Notes under the pieces: model-generated
The model's database searches: none
What the model was told of the DNA's origin: nothing
The model's input: only the letters and a program-made list of their open reading frames with translations
Translations under genes and position numbers: made by a program
Assembly: GCA_016185245.1 (NCBI GenBank)
Contig: JACPNZ010000007.1
Coordinates: forward strand, 1-64,000
DNA: 64,000 nucleotides
Origin: Hyphomicrobiales bacterium
GTDB taxonomy: Bacteria; Pseudomonadota; Alphaproteobacteria; Rhizobiales; Aestuariivirgaceae
Direction: 5' to 3'
Part shown: one piece after another, positions 29,221 to 39,551 of the stretch
Layout of the letters: each line of letters starts with the position of its first letter
Position numbering within the stretch: the first letter of the stretch is position 1

Positions 29221-30618
29221 CTACTTGACGCGCCGGCGATAGACCTGGTCGAGGAAGACGGCGGAGACCAGAACGGCGCCCACCACCATGTCCTTGTAGG
29301 CCGATTCGAAATTTAGGAGCGTCATGCCCGACTGCAAAGACTGCATCAGGAGCGCTCCCAGCACGGCGCCGTAGATGGTGCCGATGCCGCCGGCCAGCGA
29401 CGTGCCGCCGATCACCGCCGCGGCAATCACATAGAGCTCGTTGAACTGGCCCAGCGAATTGGTGGCCGAATCGAGCCTTGCCGTCGAAATCATCGCGGAA
29501 ATGGCCACAAGGATTCCCATCAGTGTGAAAACCATCACTGTCAGGCGCCTGGTATTGATACCGGCGAGTTCGGCCGCTTCCGGATTGCCACCGGTGGCGT
29601 AGATATAGCGGCCGAAGCGGGTGCGGGTCGCCATGAAAGTCATGACAAAGCCCACCGCCAGCATGATCAGGACCGGAATGGCATAGCCCGTCTCATAGCT
29701 CAATCCGTCGAGGCAGCGTACGACCTTGCCGTCGGCCATGCAGATGGCGTTGCCGTCGACATTGAGCGCGCCCGGCGGAATGGGAATGTCGTGGTCGATG
29801 GCATATTTCTCGATGACCTTGGGGGCCCAGGGATAGGAGTTCACCACCCAGGTGAAAAGCAGCACGACGACGCTGCCGACCACGGCGAGGACCGTCTCGG
29901 CCCAGATCGGCCGGAGCGGGAAGTTGAAGCGGCGGCGCTGGGTGCGGCCGTTGATGATCGCCGCCACGATGCCGGCGCAGGCGACGATGGCCAGCACCCA
30001 GCTCCACAACGGTCCGATCGACGCCAATGGGCCGTTGCCGCCGATCAGCTTGTAGGTTTGGTCCATCGGCGCCACGGTTTCGCCGCGGATCACCCACCAG
30101 GCCAGGCCGCTGTAGGCGATAAGGCCGCCCAGCGTCACGATGAACGAAGGAATCTGCAGATAGGCGATGAGCGTACCGTTGAGGAAACCGATGAGCGCGC
30201 CAAGCGCCAGGGCAAAAAGCACCGCGATAATCCAGATCGACGGGTGGCCGACGCCCAACCAGGGACCAAGCTTGTAGACCTGCAAATAGCCCACCGAGAC
30301 ACCGACGAGGCTCAACATCGAACCGACCGACAGATCGATCTGGCGCATGACGATGACCAGCACCATGCCGGTGGTCATCACCCCAATCGACGAGGTCTGT
30401 ACCATCAGGATCCAGATGTTGCGGGGGGTGAGGAACGATCCGCCGAACAGGCCATCGGCCTGGCGCAGGAATCCACTGTAGATGTCGAAGCCGGCCCAGA
30501 TCACCAGCAAAGCGCCGATCATGCCGAGCATGCGGGCGTCGATTTCGGTGGCGCGCAGAAACCGCTTCACCATGCCTTCATCGCTCATCGCCGGATTGTG
30601 CGAACCTGCTGCCGTCAT
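29221..30618 (-). CDS. Sugar ABC transporter permease (RbsC/XylH-like)
   Basis: [20 protein letters not shown] start; [42 protein letters not shown]. Confidence 0.92.
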   Translation of the reverse strand: MTAAGSHNPAMSDEGMVKRFLRATEIDARMLGMIGALLVIWAGFDIYSGFLRQADGLFGGSFLTPRNIWILMVQTSSIGVMTTGMVLVIVMRQIDLSVGSMLSLVGVSVGYLQVYKLGPWLGVGHPSIWIIAVLFALALGALIGFLNGTLIAYLQIPSFIVTLGGLIAYSGLAWWVIRGETVAPMDQTYKLIGGNGPLASIGPLWSWVLAIVACAGIVAAIINGRTQRRRFNFPLRPIWAETVLAVVGSVVVLLFTWVVNSYPWAPKVIEKYAIDHDIPIPPGALNVDGNAICMADGKVVRCLDGLSYETGYAIPVLIMLAVGFVMTFMATRTRFGRYIYATGGNPEAAELAGINTRRLTVMVFTLMGILVAISAMISTARLDSATNSLGQFNELYVIAAAVIGGTSLAGGIGTIYGAVLGALLMQSLQSGMTLLNFESAYKDMVVGAVLVSAVFLDQVYRRRVK

Positions 30619-30734
30619 CGGCTGCCTCCCCTGTCGTCCGCCCGCCACCGGGCGCTTCTGCCCAAAAGAAAGCCGCGCCACCCGTTAAGGCGACGCGGCC
30701 ATGATCGATCAATCCATCGGGATTGACAAGTCTA

Positions 30735-31778
30735 TCAGTCGCAGGCCTTGACGGTTCCGGCCTTGACGCCGGCGCAAGCCTCTGCCTTGCTGATCCAGCC
30801 GGCATCGATCACGTCGTTAAGGTTGTCCTTGGTGATCGGGTCGGGATTGATCAGGATGGCGTTCATTTCAACGCCCTTTTTGCCCTTGTTGAACTTGGCG
30901 ACGCCGGGAAGCGAGGCCATGTCCTTGCCGTCGGCCATGGCGACCGCGGCTTCCGCGGCAGTCTTGCCGAGCGCGCGACTGTCTTTCCACACCGACACGG
31001 TCTGGGTGCCGAGCGCCACGCGGTTGAGCGCCGCCTTGTCGCCGTCCTGGCCCGACACCGGCACGGTGCCGGCGAGGCCCTGGGCGTCGAGCGCTGCCAC
31101 CACGCCGGAAGCCATGCCGTCGTTCTCGGAGACGACCGCATCGACCTTGTTGCCGGTCGAAGTCAGGCACTGCTCCATTTCCTTCTGAGCGTTGTCCGGC
31201 TTCCAGCCGTCAGTGAAGGTTTCGCAGACGTTCTTGATCTTGCCGGCGTCCATGGCTGGCTTCAGCACTTCGGTGATGCCGGAGAACAGGAAGGTGGCGT
31301 TTGGATCGCCCTTGTCGCCCTTGATGAAGGCATAGTTGCCCTCGGGCTTGGCTTTGAGGATTTCCTTGGCCATCAGGCGGCCGACGCCGATGTTGTCGAA
31401 AGTGATGTAGAGGGCGCTCGGATCCTCGAACTGGACGTCATAGGCGATCGACTTGATGCCCGCATCGGTGATCGCCTTGATCGAGGGCAGGATCGCGTCT
31501 GAGTCGAAGGCGACCACCAGAATGACGTCGACCTTCTGGGATATCAGGCCTTCGATGTCGGCGGCCTGCTTCTGGGCCGAGCCCTGCGCGTCGGTCGTTA
31601 TGAACTTGTCGCCGGCGGCTTCGACCACCGCCTTGATAGCGGCTTCGTCGGTCTTCCAGCGCTCTTCCTGGAAGGTCTTCCACGACACGGCGATGGTCTT
31701 GCCGGCGGCCATGGCCGGCAGCGCCGAGGCGCCCAGCATCAGGGCGCCCGCCATCAGGGTGAACAGTTTGCGATTCAT
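30735..31778 (-). CDS. Sugar ABC transporter substrate-binding protein (xylose-type)
   Basis: Signal peptide MNRKLFTLMAGALMLGASALPAMAA; ISQKVDVILVVAFDSDAILPSIKAITDAGIKSIAYD. Confidence 0.92.
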   Translation of the reverse strand: MNRKLFTLMAGALMLGASALPAMAAGKTIAVSWKTFQEERWKTDEAAIKAVVEAAGDKFITTDAQGSAQKQAADIEGLISQKVDVILVVAFDSDAILPSIKAITDAGIKSIAYDVQFEDPSALYITFDNIGVGRLMAKEILKAKPEGNYAFIKGDKGDPNATFLFSGITEVLKPAMDAGKIKNVCETFTDGWKPDNAQKEMEQCLTSTGNKVDAVVSENDGMASGVVAALDAQGLAGTVPVSGQDGDKAALNRVALGTQTVSVWKDSRALGKTAAEAAVAMADGKDMASLPGVAKFNKGKKGVEMNAILINPDPITKDNLNDVIDAGWISKAEACAGVKAGTVKACD

Positions 31779-31997
31779 TACTCGGGTCCTCCTCGAAGAG
31801 CCACGGGACCCCGCGGGACGCCTCCCTGATCCGGCCGATCACGGCCGGACACACGGTTCCTGGGCTCTGGACGAAGTTTGAATTGTTTTATTTCGGCGTC
31901 CAAAAAAATGTTGCGACATTCTCGCTTCTGAGTCAACATGGCCAAGCAAAAAAATAAATTGTGCATTGCGATATAACTATCGCGATTGCGAATTGGG

Positions 31998-33245
31998 ATG
32001 AGCGAAAAGGCCGACAGCGAGCTCGTGAGGCGGCAGAACCGGCGGGTCGTGCTGGAGACGCTGCGCCATGCCGGACCCATGGCGAGGATCGAACTTGGGC
32101 GGCGCACCGGCCTATCGCCCGCCACCATTTCCTCGATTGCCGGCCAGCTCATCGATCGCGGCCTGGTACAGCCCATCGACGAGGCGCCAGCCAGCGAAAT
32201 GCCGCAGAAGCGCGGCCGGCCGATCACTCGGCTCGACCTCAACCCGGCCGCCGCCCATGTGCTGGCGGTGAAGCTGTCGATCGACGAGCTCGAGCTGGTG
32301 CTCGCCGATTTCCGCGGCGAAGTTGGCCGTAGGATCGTTCTTCGCATTCCCACCTATGAGGCGGATGCCGCCCGGTTCGGGGCCACTGTGGCCCAGGAGA
32401 TCAGGAGTTTCCTGCAGGCGGCGAAGGTTCCCGCACGGGCCGTGGCGCGCATCGGTGTCGCCGTTCAGGGTCTGGCCGATACCCATCTCGGAACCGTGGT
32501 GTGGAGCCCCGCCTTCGGCGCCCGCAATGTCCCGATTGGCGGGCCGATCGAGCAGGCGCTCGGGCTTCCGGTCAGCGTTGCCAACGACGCCAATATGATG
32601 GCCGAGGGTCTGCTTAGTCTCGATCCGCAGCGCTATGGCGGCACCACGGCGGTGGTGTTCATGGGCTATGGCGTCGGCATGGGGCTGGTAATCGATGGTC
32701 ACGTCTATCACGGGCCGACCGGGGGAGCGGCCGAGTTTGGCCACATGAATCACATTCCGCGCGGGCCGTTGTGCCGTTGCGGGCGACAGGGCTGCATCGA
32801 GGCCTATGCCGCCGATTATGGCATCGTGCGGGCGGCGAGCGAGATGGCCGGCAGCGCCCGGCCATCCGAGACCGCCGTCCCCGAGGAAATCATGCTGGGG
32901 TTGGAGGAAGCGGCCCGGCACGGCGAGCCACGGGCGCGCGCTGCCTTCGAGAAGGCCGGCGAGGCCCTGGGCTTTGGTATCGCAAGGCTCATTGCGCTGT
33001 TGAGCCCGAGCCGCGTCGTTCTGGCGGGGCCGGGCACCAGGGCCATGGCGCTGATCGAGCCGGCGCTTCACCGGTCGATTGCCGATGGCGTGGTCGACGA
33101 ACTGCGCCGCAATGTCGCCATCGAGGTGGTGCCGCTGTCGACCGACATGATCGTCAAGGGGACGATCGACGGGCTGCTGCGCCACCTCGACCGCGACGTC
33201 CTGGCCGCCGGCGACAATCGCCAACCGCTGGAGACCCTTGGATGA
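31998..33245 (+). CDS. ROK family transcriptional regulator
   Basis: HTH RIELGRRTGLSPATISSIAGQLIDRGLV; ROK Zn motif HIPRGPLCRCGRQGCIEAYA. Confidence 0.93.
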   Translation: MSEKADSELVRRQNRRVVLETLRHAGPMARIELGRRTGLSPATISSIAGQLIDRGLVQPIDEAPASEMPQKRGRPITRLDLNPAAAHVLAVKLSIDELELVLADFRGEVGRRIVLRIPTYEADAARFGATVAQEIRSFLQAAKVPARAVARIGVAVQGLADTHLGTVVWSPAFGARNVPIGGPIEQALGLPVSVANDANMMAEGLLSLDPQRYGGTTAVVFMGYGVGMGLVIDGHVYHGPTGGAAEFGHMNHIPRGPLCRCGRQGCIEAYAADYGIVRAASEMAGSARPSETAVPEEIMLGLEEAARHGEPRARAAFEKAGEALGFGIARLIALLSPSRVVLAGPGTRAMALIEPALHRSIADGVVDELRRNVAIEVVPLSTDMIVKGTIDGLLRHLDRDVLAAGDNRQPLETLG

Positions 33246-34651
33246 AAACTGTTTTCGTTGCTTCCACCACGCTGTTGCTGGCGGCGTCGCCGGTTCTTGC
33301 CGACGCCGTGCCTTGGGCCGAATCCAACGTCGGCCACAGCCTGAGCTTTGCCGAGGCGGTAGCGCTGTCGAAGAGCGACCTGCAGAAACTCATCGATCGC
33401 GGCCGCGACCTGTTTGCCGCCAAGTTCACGATCGAAGACGGCGGCGGCCGGCCGAAGGCCACCCAGGCCATCGTTCCCACCAAGCGCAAGCGCGGCGAGA
33501 ATGCCGCCTTCCAGCGTACCGGCGGGCCCGACGCAAATTCCTGCGCCGGCTGCCACAACGATCCCATTCCCGGGGCGGCGGGCGATTTCGTCGCCAATGT
33601 CTTTGTCTCGGAAGGTTTCGAAAGTGCCGATTTCGATTCGATCGATGCGCAGTTCTCCAATGAGCGCAACACCAATACGATCACCGGCGACGGGTTGGTC
33701 GAGCTCCTGTCGCGCGAGATGACTGCCGAGCTTCGGGCCGAGCGCAGCCAGGCGCTGAAGCAGGCACGCGAGGCGAAACAGGACGTAACGGTGAAGCTCG
33801 CCAGCAAGGGTGTTTCCTACGGTTCGCTCACCGCCAAGCCCGACGGCGTGGTCGATGTCAGCAAGCTCGAAGGCGTCGACACCGATCTGGTGGTAAGGCC
33901 GTTCAGCCAGAAGGGCGTTTTCACCTCGCTCCGCCAGTTCACCGTCAACGCCATGAACCAGCACCACGGTATCCAGCCGGTGGAGCGCTTCGGTGTGCGC
34001 TGGACCGGTAGCCGCGATTTCGACGAGGACAAGAAGCCCGACGAGATGGATGAAGGCGACATTTCCGCCATTACCCTGTGGCAGGCCACCCTGTCGCCGC
34101 CGACGGTCCGTACCGACGTGCCGGACAACTGGAAAACGGCGGCGGCGGCGGGCCAGAAGGCCTTCACCGATTTCGCTTGCACTTCCTGCCACATGCCGAC
34201 ACTGCCGCTCAAATCGCTCAGTTTCACCGACCCCGGTCCCGATGATGCGGCGGGCACGCTGCGCGCCGCCGATGTGAAGGAACCGATCGCCGTCGATCTC
34301 GGCCAAAGGCCGTGGGCGAAGCTGCTCAAGCGCAACGACAAGGGCGAATGGCTGGTGCCGCTTTTCGGCGATCTCAAGCGCCATGTCATCGTCGACGAGG
34401 GCGTAGCCGAGCTCGGCAACGAGATCATGGGCCAGCGCTTCGTCGAGCGCGACGTGTTCATGACGGCCGAACTGTGGGGGGTGGGCTCGACGGCGCCATA
34501 TGGCCACCGCGGCGACTTCAGCACGCTCGACGGCGTTATCCGCGCCCATGGCGGCGAGGGCCGCCAGGCGCGCGATGCCTATGTGCAGGCCGACGACACC
34601 ACCCGCTCGAACATCATCGCCTTCCTCAAGACCTTGGTGATTGCGAAATGA
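33242..34651 (+). CDS. Secreted di-haem oxidoreductase/cytochrome (two CxxCH)
   Basis: Signal peptide; CAGCH and CTSCH haem motifs; ATGA overlap with ROK gene. Confidence 0.87.
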   Translation: MKTVFVASTTLLLAASPVLADAVPWAESNVGHSLSFAEAVALSKSDLQKLIDRGRDLFAAKFTIEDGGGRPKATQAIVPTKRKRGENAAFQRTGGPDANSCAGCHNDPIPGAAGDFVANVFVSEGFESADFDSIDAQFSNERNTNTITGDGLVELLSREMTAELRAERSQALKQAREAKQDVTVKLASKGVSYGSLTAKPDGVVDVSKLEGVDTDLVVRPFSQKGVFTSLRQFTVNAMNQHHGIQPVERFGVRWTGSRDFDEDKKPDEMDEGDISAITLWQATLSPPTVRTDVPDNWKTAAAAGQKAFTDFACTSCHMPTLPLKSLSFTDPGPDDAAGTLRAADVKEPIAVDLGQRPWAKLLKRNDKGEWLVPLFGDLKRHVIVDEGVAELGNEIMGQRFVERDVFMTAELWGVGSTAPYGHRGDFSTLDGVIRAHGGEGRQARDAYVQADDTTRSNIIAFLKTLVIAK

Positions 34652-36276
34652 AAAAGCTCCTCGCGGTTGTTCTATTCGCAGCACCGGCCTTGGCCGACGA
34701 TGCGCCGCTCGCACCCACCAACGACATTCCGGCCATGGTCGAGGAACATGCGGCGGCCGGCGTCAATCATGTCTACGGCGGCCCGTGGGAGTTCTTCGTC
34801 GGCGGCGGCGGTGCCGCTTTCGATTGCAACGGCGACCGCAAGCCCGACTTGCTGCTGGCCGGCGGCAAGAATCCGGCGGAGCTCTATGTCAATGAAAGTG
34901 CCATCGGCGGGGCGCTGAAATTCCGCGCAATACCGCTCGACATCGGCAAATACGCCGAGAATGTCACCGGCGCCTATCCCCTCGACATCGACGGCGACGG
35001 CCGAGTCGACGTGGCGCTGCTGCGGGTCGGCCAGAACGTGCTGCTGAAGGGCGGCCCCGACTGCACTTTCAGCGTCGCCAACAGCGACTGGAAGTTCGAC
35101 GGCGGCGATGAATGGACCACCGCCTTCTCGGCCGAGTGGGAGGCGGGCCAGAACTTCCCGACGCTGGCCTTCGGCAACTATGTCGACCGCAAGGCCCCCG
35201 GCTCGCCGTGGGGCACCTGCCACGACAATTTCCTTATTCGCCCCGATGGCGGCGAGCGTCCGTCCTACAGCCAGCCGATCACCCTGGCACCGGGCTACTG
35301 TGCGTTGTCGATGCTGTTCACCGACTGGAACAAGTCGGGCGAGGCGTCGCTGCGCATCACCAATGACCGGCAATATTACCGGGGCGGCGAGGAACAATTG
35401 TGGAAGGTGCCGCCCGGCAAGGCGCCCGCAGCCTATGGCAAGGCCGATGGCTGGCGGCGTGTGGTGATCTGGGGCATGGGCATCGCCCAGGGCGATCTCG
35501 ACGGCAGCGGCGTACCTTCCTATGCGCTCACTTCGATGGGCGACACCAAGCTGCAGAAGCTCGACGAGGAGGCCGATGCCGGAAGCCCGGTCTACCGCGA
35601 TATCGCCTTCGAGCGCGGGGCTACGGCCTACCGGCCCTACACCGGCGGCGATCTCAAGCCGTCGACCGGCTGGCATTCGGAATTCGCCGACTTCAACAAC
35701 GACGGCTTGCTCGACCTGTTCATCGCCAAGGGCAATGTCGAGGCGATGGGCGATTTTGCCAAGAACGATCCCGACAATCTGCTGCTCGGCCAGTGGGACG
35801 GGCGCTTCGCCGAGGCCGGCAAAGAAGCCGGCATTGCCCTTGCCACCAAGGGTCGCGGCGCGCTCGTCGCCGACTTCAATATGGACGGCAATCTCGACCT
35901 GGTGGTGATCAACCGCAGCCAGCCGACCAGCGTGTTCCGCAGCACCGGCGGCGAAGTGCAAGGCGGCGGCACGCGGCCCATGGGCAATTTCCTCGAGATC
36001 GAGCTAAAAGAGCCCGGTGGCAACCGCATGGCGGTGGGCGCCATGATCAATGTGAAGATCGGCACCCGCACCATGAACCGCTGGGTGAGTGTCGGCGGCG
36101 GCCACGCCTCGGGCCATATCGGCTGGACCCATTTCGGCCTCGGCAATTCCGAGCGGGCCGAAATCCGGGTGAAGTGGCCGGACGGCGAGTGGAGCCACCC
36201 TTACCGCGTCTTCGCCAATCAGTTCGTCATCGTCGACCGCGAGAAGCCGATCGCCAGCTACTGGTATCCAGAGTAG
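34648..36276 (+). CDS. Secreted CRTAC1/VCBS (FG-GAP) repeat protein with ASPIC/UnbV-like C-terminus
   Basis: MKKLLAVVLFAAPALA; FDCNGDRKPDLLLAGG, DIDGDGRVDVALL, DFNNDGLLDLFIAKG, DFNMDGNLDLVVI; ATGA overlap with upstream gene. Confidence 0.87.
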   Translation: MKKLLAVVLFAAPALADDAPLAPTNDIPAMVEEHAAAGVNHVYGGPWEFFVGGGGAAFDCNGDRKPDLLLAGGKNPAELYVNESAIGGALKFRAIPLDIGKYAENVTGAYPLDIDGDGRVDVALLRVGQNVLLKGGPDCTFSVANSDWKFDGGDEWTTAFSAEWEAGQNFPTLAFGNYVDRKAPGSPWGTCHDNFLIRPDGGERPSYSQPITLAPGYCALSMLFTDWNKSGEASLRITNDRQYYRGGEEQLWKVPPGKAPAAYGKADGWRRVVIWGMGIAQGDLDGSGVPSYALTSMGDTKLQKLDEEADAGSPVYRDIAFERGATAYRPYTGGDLKPSTGWHSEFADFNNDGLLDLFIAKGNVEAMGDFAKNDPDNLLLGQWDGRFAEAGKEAGIALATKGRGALVADFNMDGNLDLVVINRSQPTSVFRSTGGEVQGGGTRPMGNFLEIELKEPGGNRMAVGAMINVKIGTRTMNRWVSVGGGHASGHIGWTHFGLGNSERAEIRVKWPDGEWSHPYRVFANQFVIVDREKPIASYWYPE

Positions 36277-36279
36277 CGC

Positions 36280-36645
36280 TTATCTTATCATGTAAACCTT
36301 GCGCACCGTCTCATGCACCCGGCAAGTGCCTTGCCAGCCCTTGGGGAAGTAGGCGGCGGTGCCGGGGACGATTTCGATGACTTCGCCCGACTGGTGAACA
36401 TAGGTGGCTCGGCCGAGCAGGAAGTGACAGAACTCGTCGCTCACGACGTGGCAGTTCCAATGGCCCGGCGTGCAGATCCAGATGCCGCATTCGTTCTCGC
36501 CATTGGGCCCCTTGTGGATGACCAGGCCGCTGGTGTGCGAGTGGCCCTCGATCATGGTCGGCACCTCACCCCAGTCGGCGAAGGGGCCGGGGTGGGTTTC
36601 GGGATGGACGAGGCGCGGGGCGGAGGAGGCAGAAGACGTGGTCAT
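36280..36645 (-). CDS. Cupin domain protein
   Basis: NCHVVSDEFCHFLLGRATYVHQSGEVIEIVPGTAAYFPKGWQGTCRV. Confidence 0.85.
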   Translation of the reverse strand: MTTSSASSAPRLVHPETHPGPFADWGEVPTMIEGHSHTSGLVIHKGPNGENECGIWICTPGHWNCHVVSDEFCHFLLGRATYVHQSGEVIEIVPGTAAYFPKGWQGTCRVHETVRKVYMIR

Positions 36646-36680
36646 GGTGGGCCCACCACGCCACGGCGTTCCTCCTCCTG

Positions 36681-37406
36681 TCAAGGTTGGCTGGAAGCCA
36701 GCAGCGGGCGGATTTCGCGCAGCAGCTTGGCCTTGATGGCGGCGCGGTAGTCGCTGTAGTTGTCGATGCCGATGCCGATGGCGAAGGCGCCCGGCCCGCC
36801 GATGACGTTGTCGCGGTAGTAGCGGTCGAGATCGGGAACGTCGGTGCGAATAGCGAGCCCGTTGACGATGACGCCACGGGCCGCCCGCATCGCTTGGGCG
36901 TTTGGCAGCAGAAAGCGCGGCTCCCGCAGCTCCCAGCTTTCGGTGCCGTCGCCCGAAACGTCGATCACCTTGCGGCTCGCCGTGAAGCCAGCGGTTTCTA
37001 TCAGGGTGATGCCATAGCCGATGGCGATGCCGATCCCGGTGCCGCCGCCGGAACGCTGGTCGAAGCGTTCGGAGGTTGCGGCAAAGTTCTCGGTGGCGGC
37101 GGCCGAATCGATGGCAAACCAGCCGGTGGTGAATTTCTGCTCGTCGGGGTCGCCCCAGGTCATCAGGATGACGGCGATGCGGCGATTGGGACCGGAAAGT
37201 GCGGCGGAAACCACCTCGGGATCGCGAAAGGCGGCAGCGATGCCGTCGACCTGCAGACGATATTCGCCGCCATCGACGCTCCCCGAGCAGTCGACCGCCA
37301 GCACCAGGGCGAGATCGAAACTACCGGTCGGGTCGGCTGTGGCCGGCGCGATGCAAGCGAGGAATGCCGCCGCCGCCGCCGCGATCCGTTTTGGCACCTT
37401 ACGCAA
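36681..37406 (-). CDS. DUF1194 / VWA-like secreted protein
   Basis: LALVLAVDCSGSVDGGEYRLQVDGIAAAF (MIDAS-like DxSxS), GGTGIGIAIGYG; probable TTG/GTG start overlapping the glycosyltransferase stop. Confidence 0.8.
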   Translation of the reverse strand: MRKVPKRIAAAAAAFLACIAPATADPTGSFDLALVLAVDCSGSVDGGEYRLQVDGIAAAFRDPEVVSAALSGPNRRIAVILMTWGDPDEQKFTTGWFAIDSAAATENFAATSERFDQRSGGGTGIGIAIGYGITLIETAGFTASRKVIDVSGDGTESWELREPRFLLPNAQAMRAARGVIVNGLAIRTDVPDLDRYYRDNVIGGPGAFAIGIGIDNYSDYRAAIKAKLLREIRPLLASSQP

Positions 37407-38739
37407 GTTTCCGCCGGGCCACGGCGTCGATGACCTTGGCCGCCTTGGTCGGGCCATGGTGTGCTTTCATCGCCTTCGAGGTGCGCTTGAGCTTCGCTTT
37501 CATCTTGCGGTCGGCCAGCATGGCGGTCACCTTAGTAGCGAGATCCGCTTCGTTCCAATTGTAGCGATCGAGCTTGAAGCCGTGGCCCGTCTCCTCGACC
37601 CTGGTGGCGTTGTCGTGGCCATCCCAGACATAGGGCATGATCAGCGCCGGCTTGCCGAAATACAGGCACTCGGTGAACGAGTTGTTGCCGCCGTGGTGGA
37701 TGACCGCCTGGGCCTTGGCGATGACCGAAGGCTGCGGGAACCATGAGCCGAGGATGACGTTGTCGGGAGTGCCGGAATAGCGGTCCATGTAGTCGCCGAC
37801 ATTGACCAGGGCCTTGACCGGCATCTTGCCCAAGGCGGCGATCACCCGCTTCAGCAAGTCGACGTCGCTGGAACCGAGAGAACCGTAGCTCACATAGATG
37901 AGCGACTTGTCGTCGTTCATCTTGAACTTCGGGATGGCGTAGGACTTTTCCTTCCTGACGCAGCCTTCGAGATACTGGAACCGGCTCGCCGCCAATTTGT
38001 GTCGGCGCTTGAACTTCACCGCCGAAGGATAGAGCAGGATGTTCGTGTGCGGACTCGCCTCGAAGAACTGGCCGAGCGGATATTTCTTCTCGCCCACCGA
38101 CTTGAGGAAGGCATTAAAGGCGTCGTGAATGGGCCTGATCGCCGCCTTGAAGCGGCGGCGGTAGAGCGCATGGCCCTTCCTGTCCTTGGCGCCGCAGCCG
38201 GAGAGATGCGGCGGAATGTCGGGGTCCTCGATCTCGTTCTCCGAGCACGAGATGATCCTGATCCACGGTTTTCCATGGTCGCGGGCATAGCGCTTGATCG
38301 CCGGGAACAGGATCACATTGTCGACGCAGACCACATCGGGCTTCACCCTGGCCAGCACGGCGGGCAAATCCTTCTCGGCCCATTTCGCCGTCTCGACGAT
38401 CATCGCCCAGCAGTCCTTCACATAATTGTCGATCTGCTCGAGCGGGCTCTTGCGGAAGTTGGGGATGTGGCCGTCGATGAAATCGACCCAGAACTTGGCC
38501 ATCTCCTCGGGCGGCAGAGGCTCGGAGAGGTTCACCGCATGGGCCTCGAAGCCGTAACCCTTGTAGACGTCGAGAAAGCCCGGGTCGGACAGGAACACCA
38601 CCTTGTGGCCGAGCTTCTCCAGCGCCTGGCCGATGCCGACCGAATTGAGCGCCGGCCCGAAGGCGGCTTCCGGGAAAAGTGCGATCACCTTCTTCGGCTT
38701 CCGTGCCGGTCTTTTCTTCTTGGCTAATTTCGTGGCCAT
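37399..38739 (-). CDS. MGT/GT1-family glycosyltransferase
   Basis: C-terminal GSWFPQPSVIAKAQAVIHHGGNNSFTECLYFGKPALIMPYVWDGHDNATRVEETG; ATG at 38739 used (upstream part of the ORF belongs to the permease region). Confidence 0.88.
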   Translation of the reverse strand: MATKLAKKKRPARKPKKVIALFPEAAFGPALNSVGIGQALEKLGHKVVFLSDPGFLDVYKGYGFEAHAVNLSEPLPPEEMAKFWVDFIDGHIPNFRKSPLEQIDNYVKDCWAMIVETAKWAEKDLPAVLARVKPDVVCVDNVILFPAIKRYARDHGKPWIRIISCSENEIEDPDIPPHLSGCGAKDRKGHALYRRRFKAAIRPIHDAFNAFLKSVGEKKYPLGQFFEASPHTNILLYPSAVKFKRRHKLAASRFQYLEGCVRKEKSYAIPKFKMNDDKSLIYVSYGSLGSSDVDLLKRVIAALGKMPVKALVNVGDYMDRYSGTPDNVILGSWFPQPSVIAKAQAVIHHGGNNSFTECLYFGKPALIMPYVWDGHDNATRVEETGHGFKLDRYNWNEADLATKVTAMLADRKMKAKLKRTSKAMKAHHGPTKAAKVIDAVARRKLA

Positions 38740-38777
38740 GTCCGTCTCCCTCGTTGACCTCTCTCTTACCGGCTTCT

Positions 38778-39551
38778 TCATGTCCCCGGAAGGCGGCCGC
38801 GGTTCAGCCACTGGGCGGCGAACACCAGGAAGAAGCTGACGCCCATGACGATGGTCGCCATGGCGTTGATCTCGGGCGTCACGCCGAAGCGGATCATGGC
38901 ATAGATCTGCATGGGCAGCGTGGTCGAGGCTTGACCTGCTCCGGCGGTGAAATAGGCGATGATGAATTCGTCGATCGACAGCGTGAAGGCGAGAAGGGCG
39001 GCGGCGATGACCGAGGGCCGGATCAGCGGCAAGGTGATGCGCTGGAAGGTTTCGAAGGCCCCGGCGCCGAGATCGCGCGAGGCCTCGTTCAGCGACCAGT
39101 CGTAGCTCGCAAGCCGCGCCCGGACGACGGCGCAGACAAAGGCGATGTTGAACACCACGTGCGCTGTCACGATCGAATGCAGCCCGAGCCGGAACTTCGC
39201 CAGGGTGAAGAAGGAGAGAAGCGCTATCGCCAGTACGATGTCGGGAATGATCATCGGCGCAAACAGCAGCGCATCGCGCGCCGCCGACGGTCTGGCGCGC
39301 GCTACCCCCAGCGCCAGCATGGTGCCGAGCGTGGTGGCGATCGCCGTCGACCAGAAGCCGACCACCAGGGAGTTCCAGGCCGAAGCGATGATCTTGGGGT
39401 TGGCGGCAAGCTTGCCATACCACTGCAGGGAAAAGCCGGTCCAGGCGGTGGGCAGGCCCGCCCGGTTCAACGACAACACCATCAGCACGGCGATGGGGAT
39501 ATAGAGGAACAGATAGACGGCGCCGAGATGGAGCTTGAGCAGTCTAGGCAT
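38778..39551 (-). CDS. Spermidine/putrescine-type ABC permease (PotC-like)
   Basis: EASRDLGAGAFETFQRITLPLIRPSVIAAALLAFTLSIDEFIIAYF. Confidence 0.9.
   Translation of the reverse strand: MPRLLKLHLGAVYLFLYIPIAVLMVLSLNRAGLPTAWTGFSLQWYGKLAANPKIIASAWNSLVVGFWSTAIATTLGTMLALGVARARPSAARDALLFAPMIIPDIVLAIALLSFFTLAKFRLGLHSIVTAHVVFNIAFVCAVVRARLASYDWSLNEASRDLGAGAFETFQRITLPLIRPSVIAAALLAFTLSIDEFIIAYFTAGAGQASTTLPMQIYAMIRFGVTPEINAMATIVMGVSFFLVFAAQWLNRGRLPGT

Noticed and set aside
33068-34714. 548-aa minus ORF opposite the di-haem gene
   Set aside because: Shadow ORF of the CxxCH-containing plus-strand gene.
37399-39423. 674-aa ORF suggesting a permease-glycosyltransferase fusion
   Set aside because: The upstream part is out-of-frame translation of the PotC-like permease; ATG at 38739 starts a complete GT1 protein.
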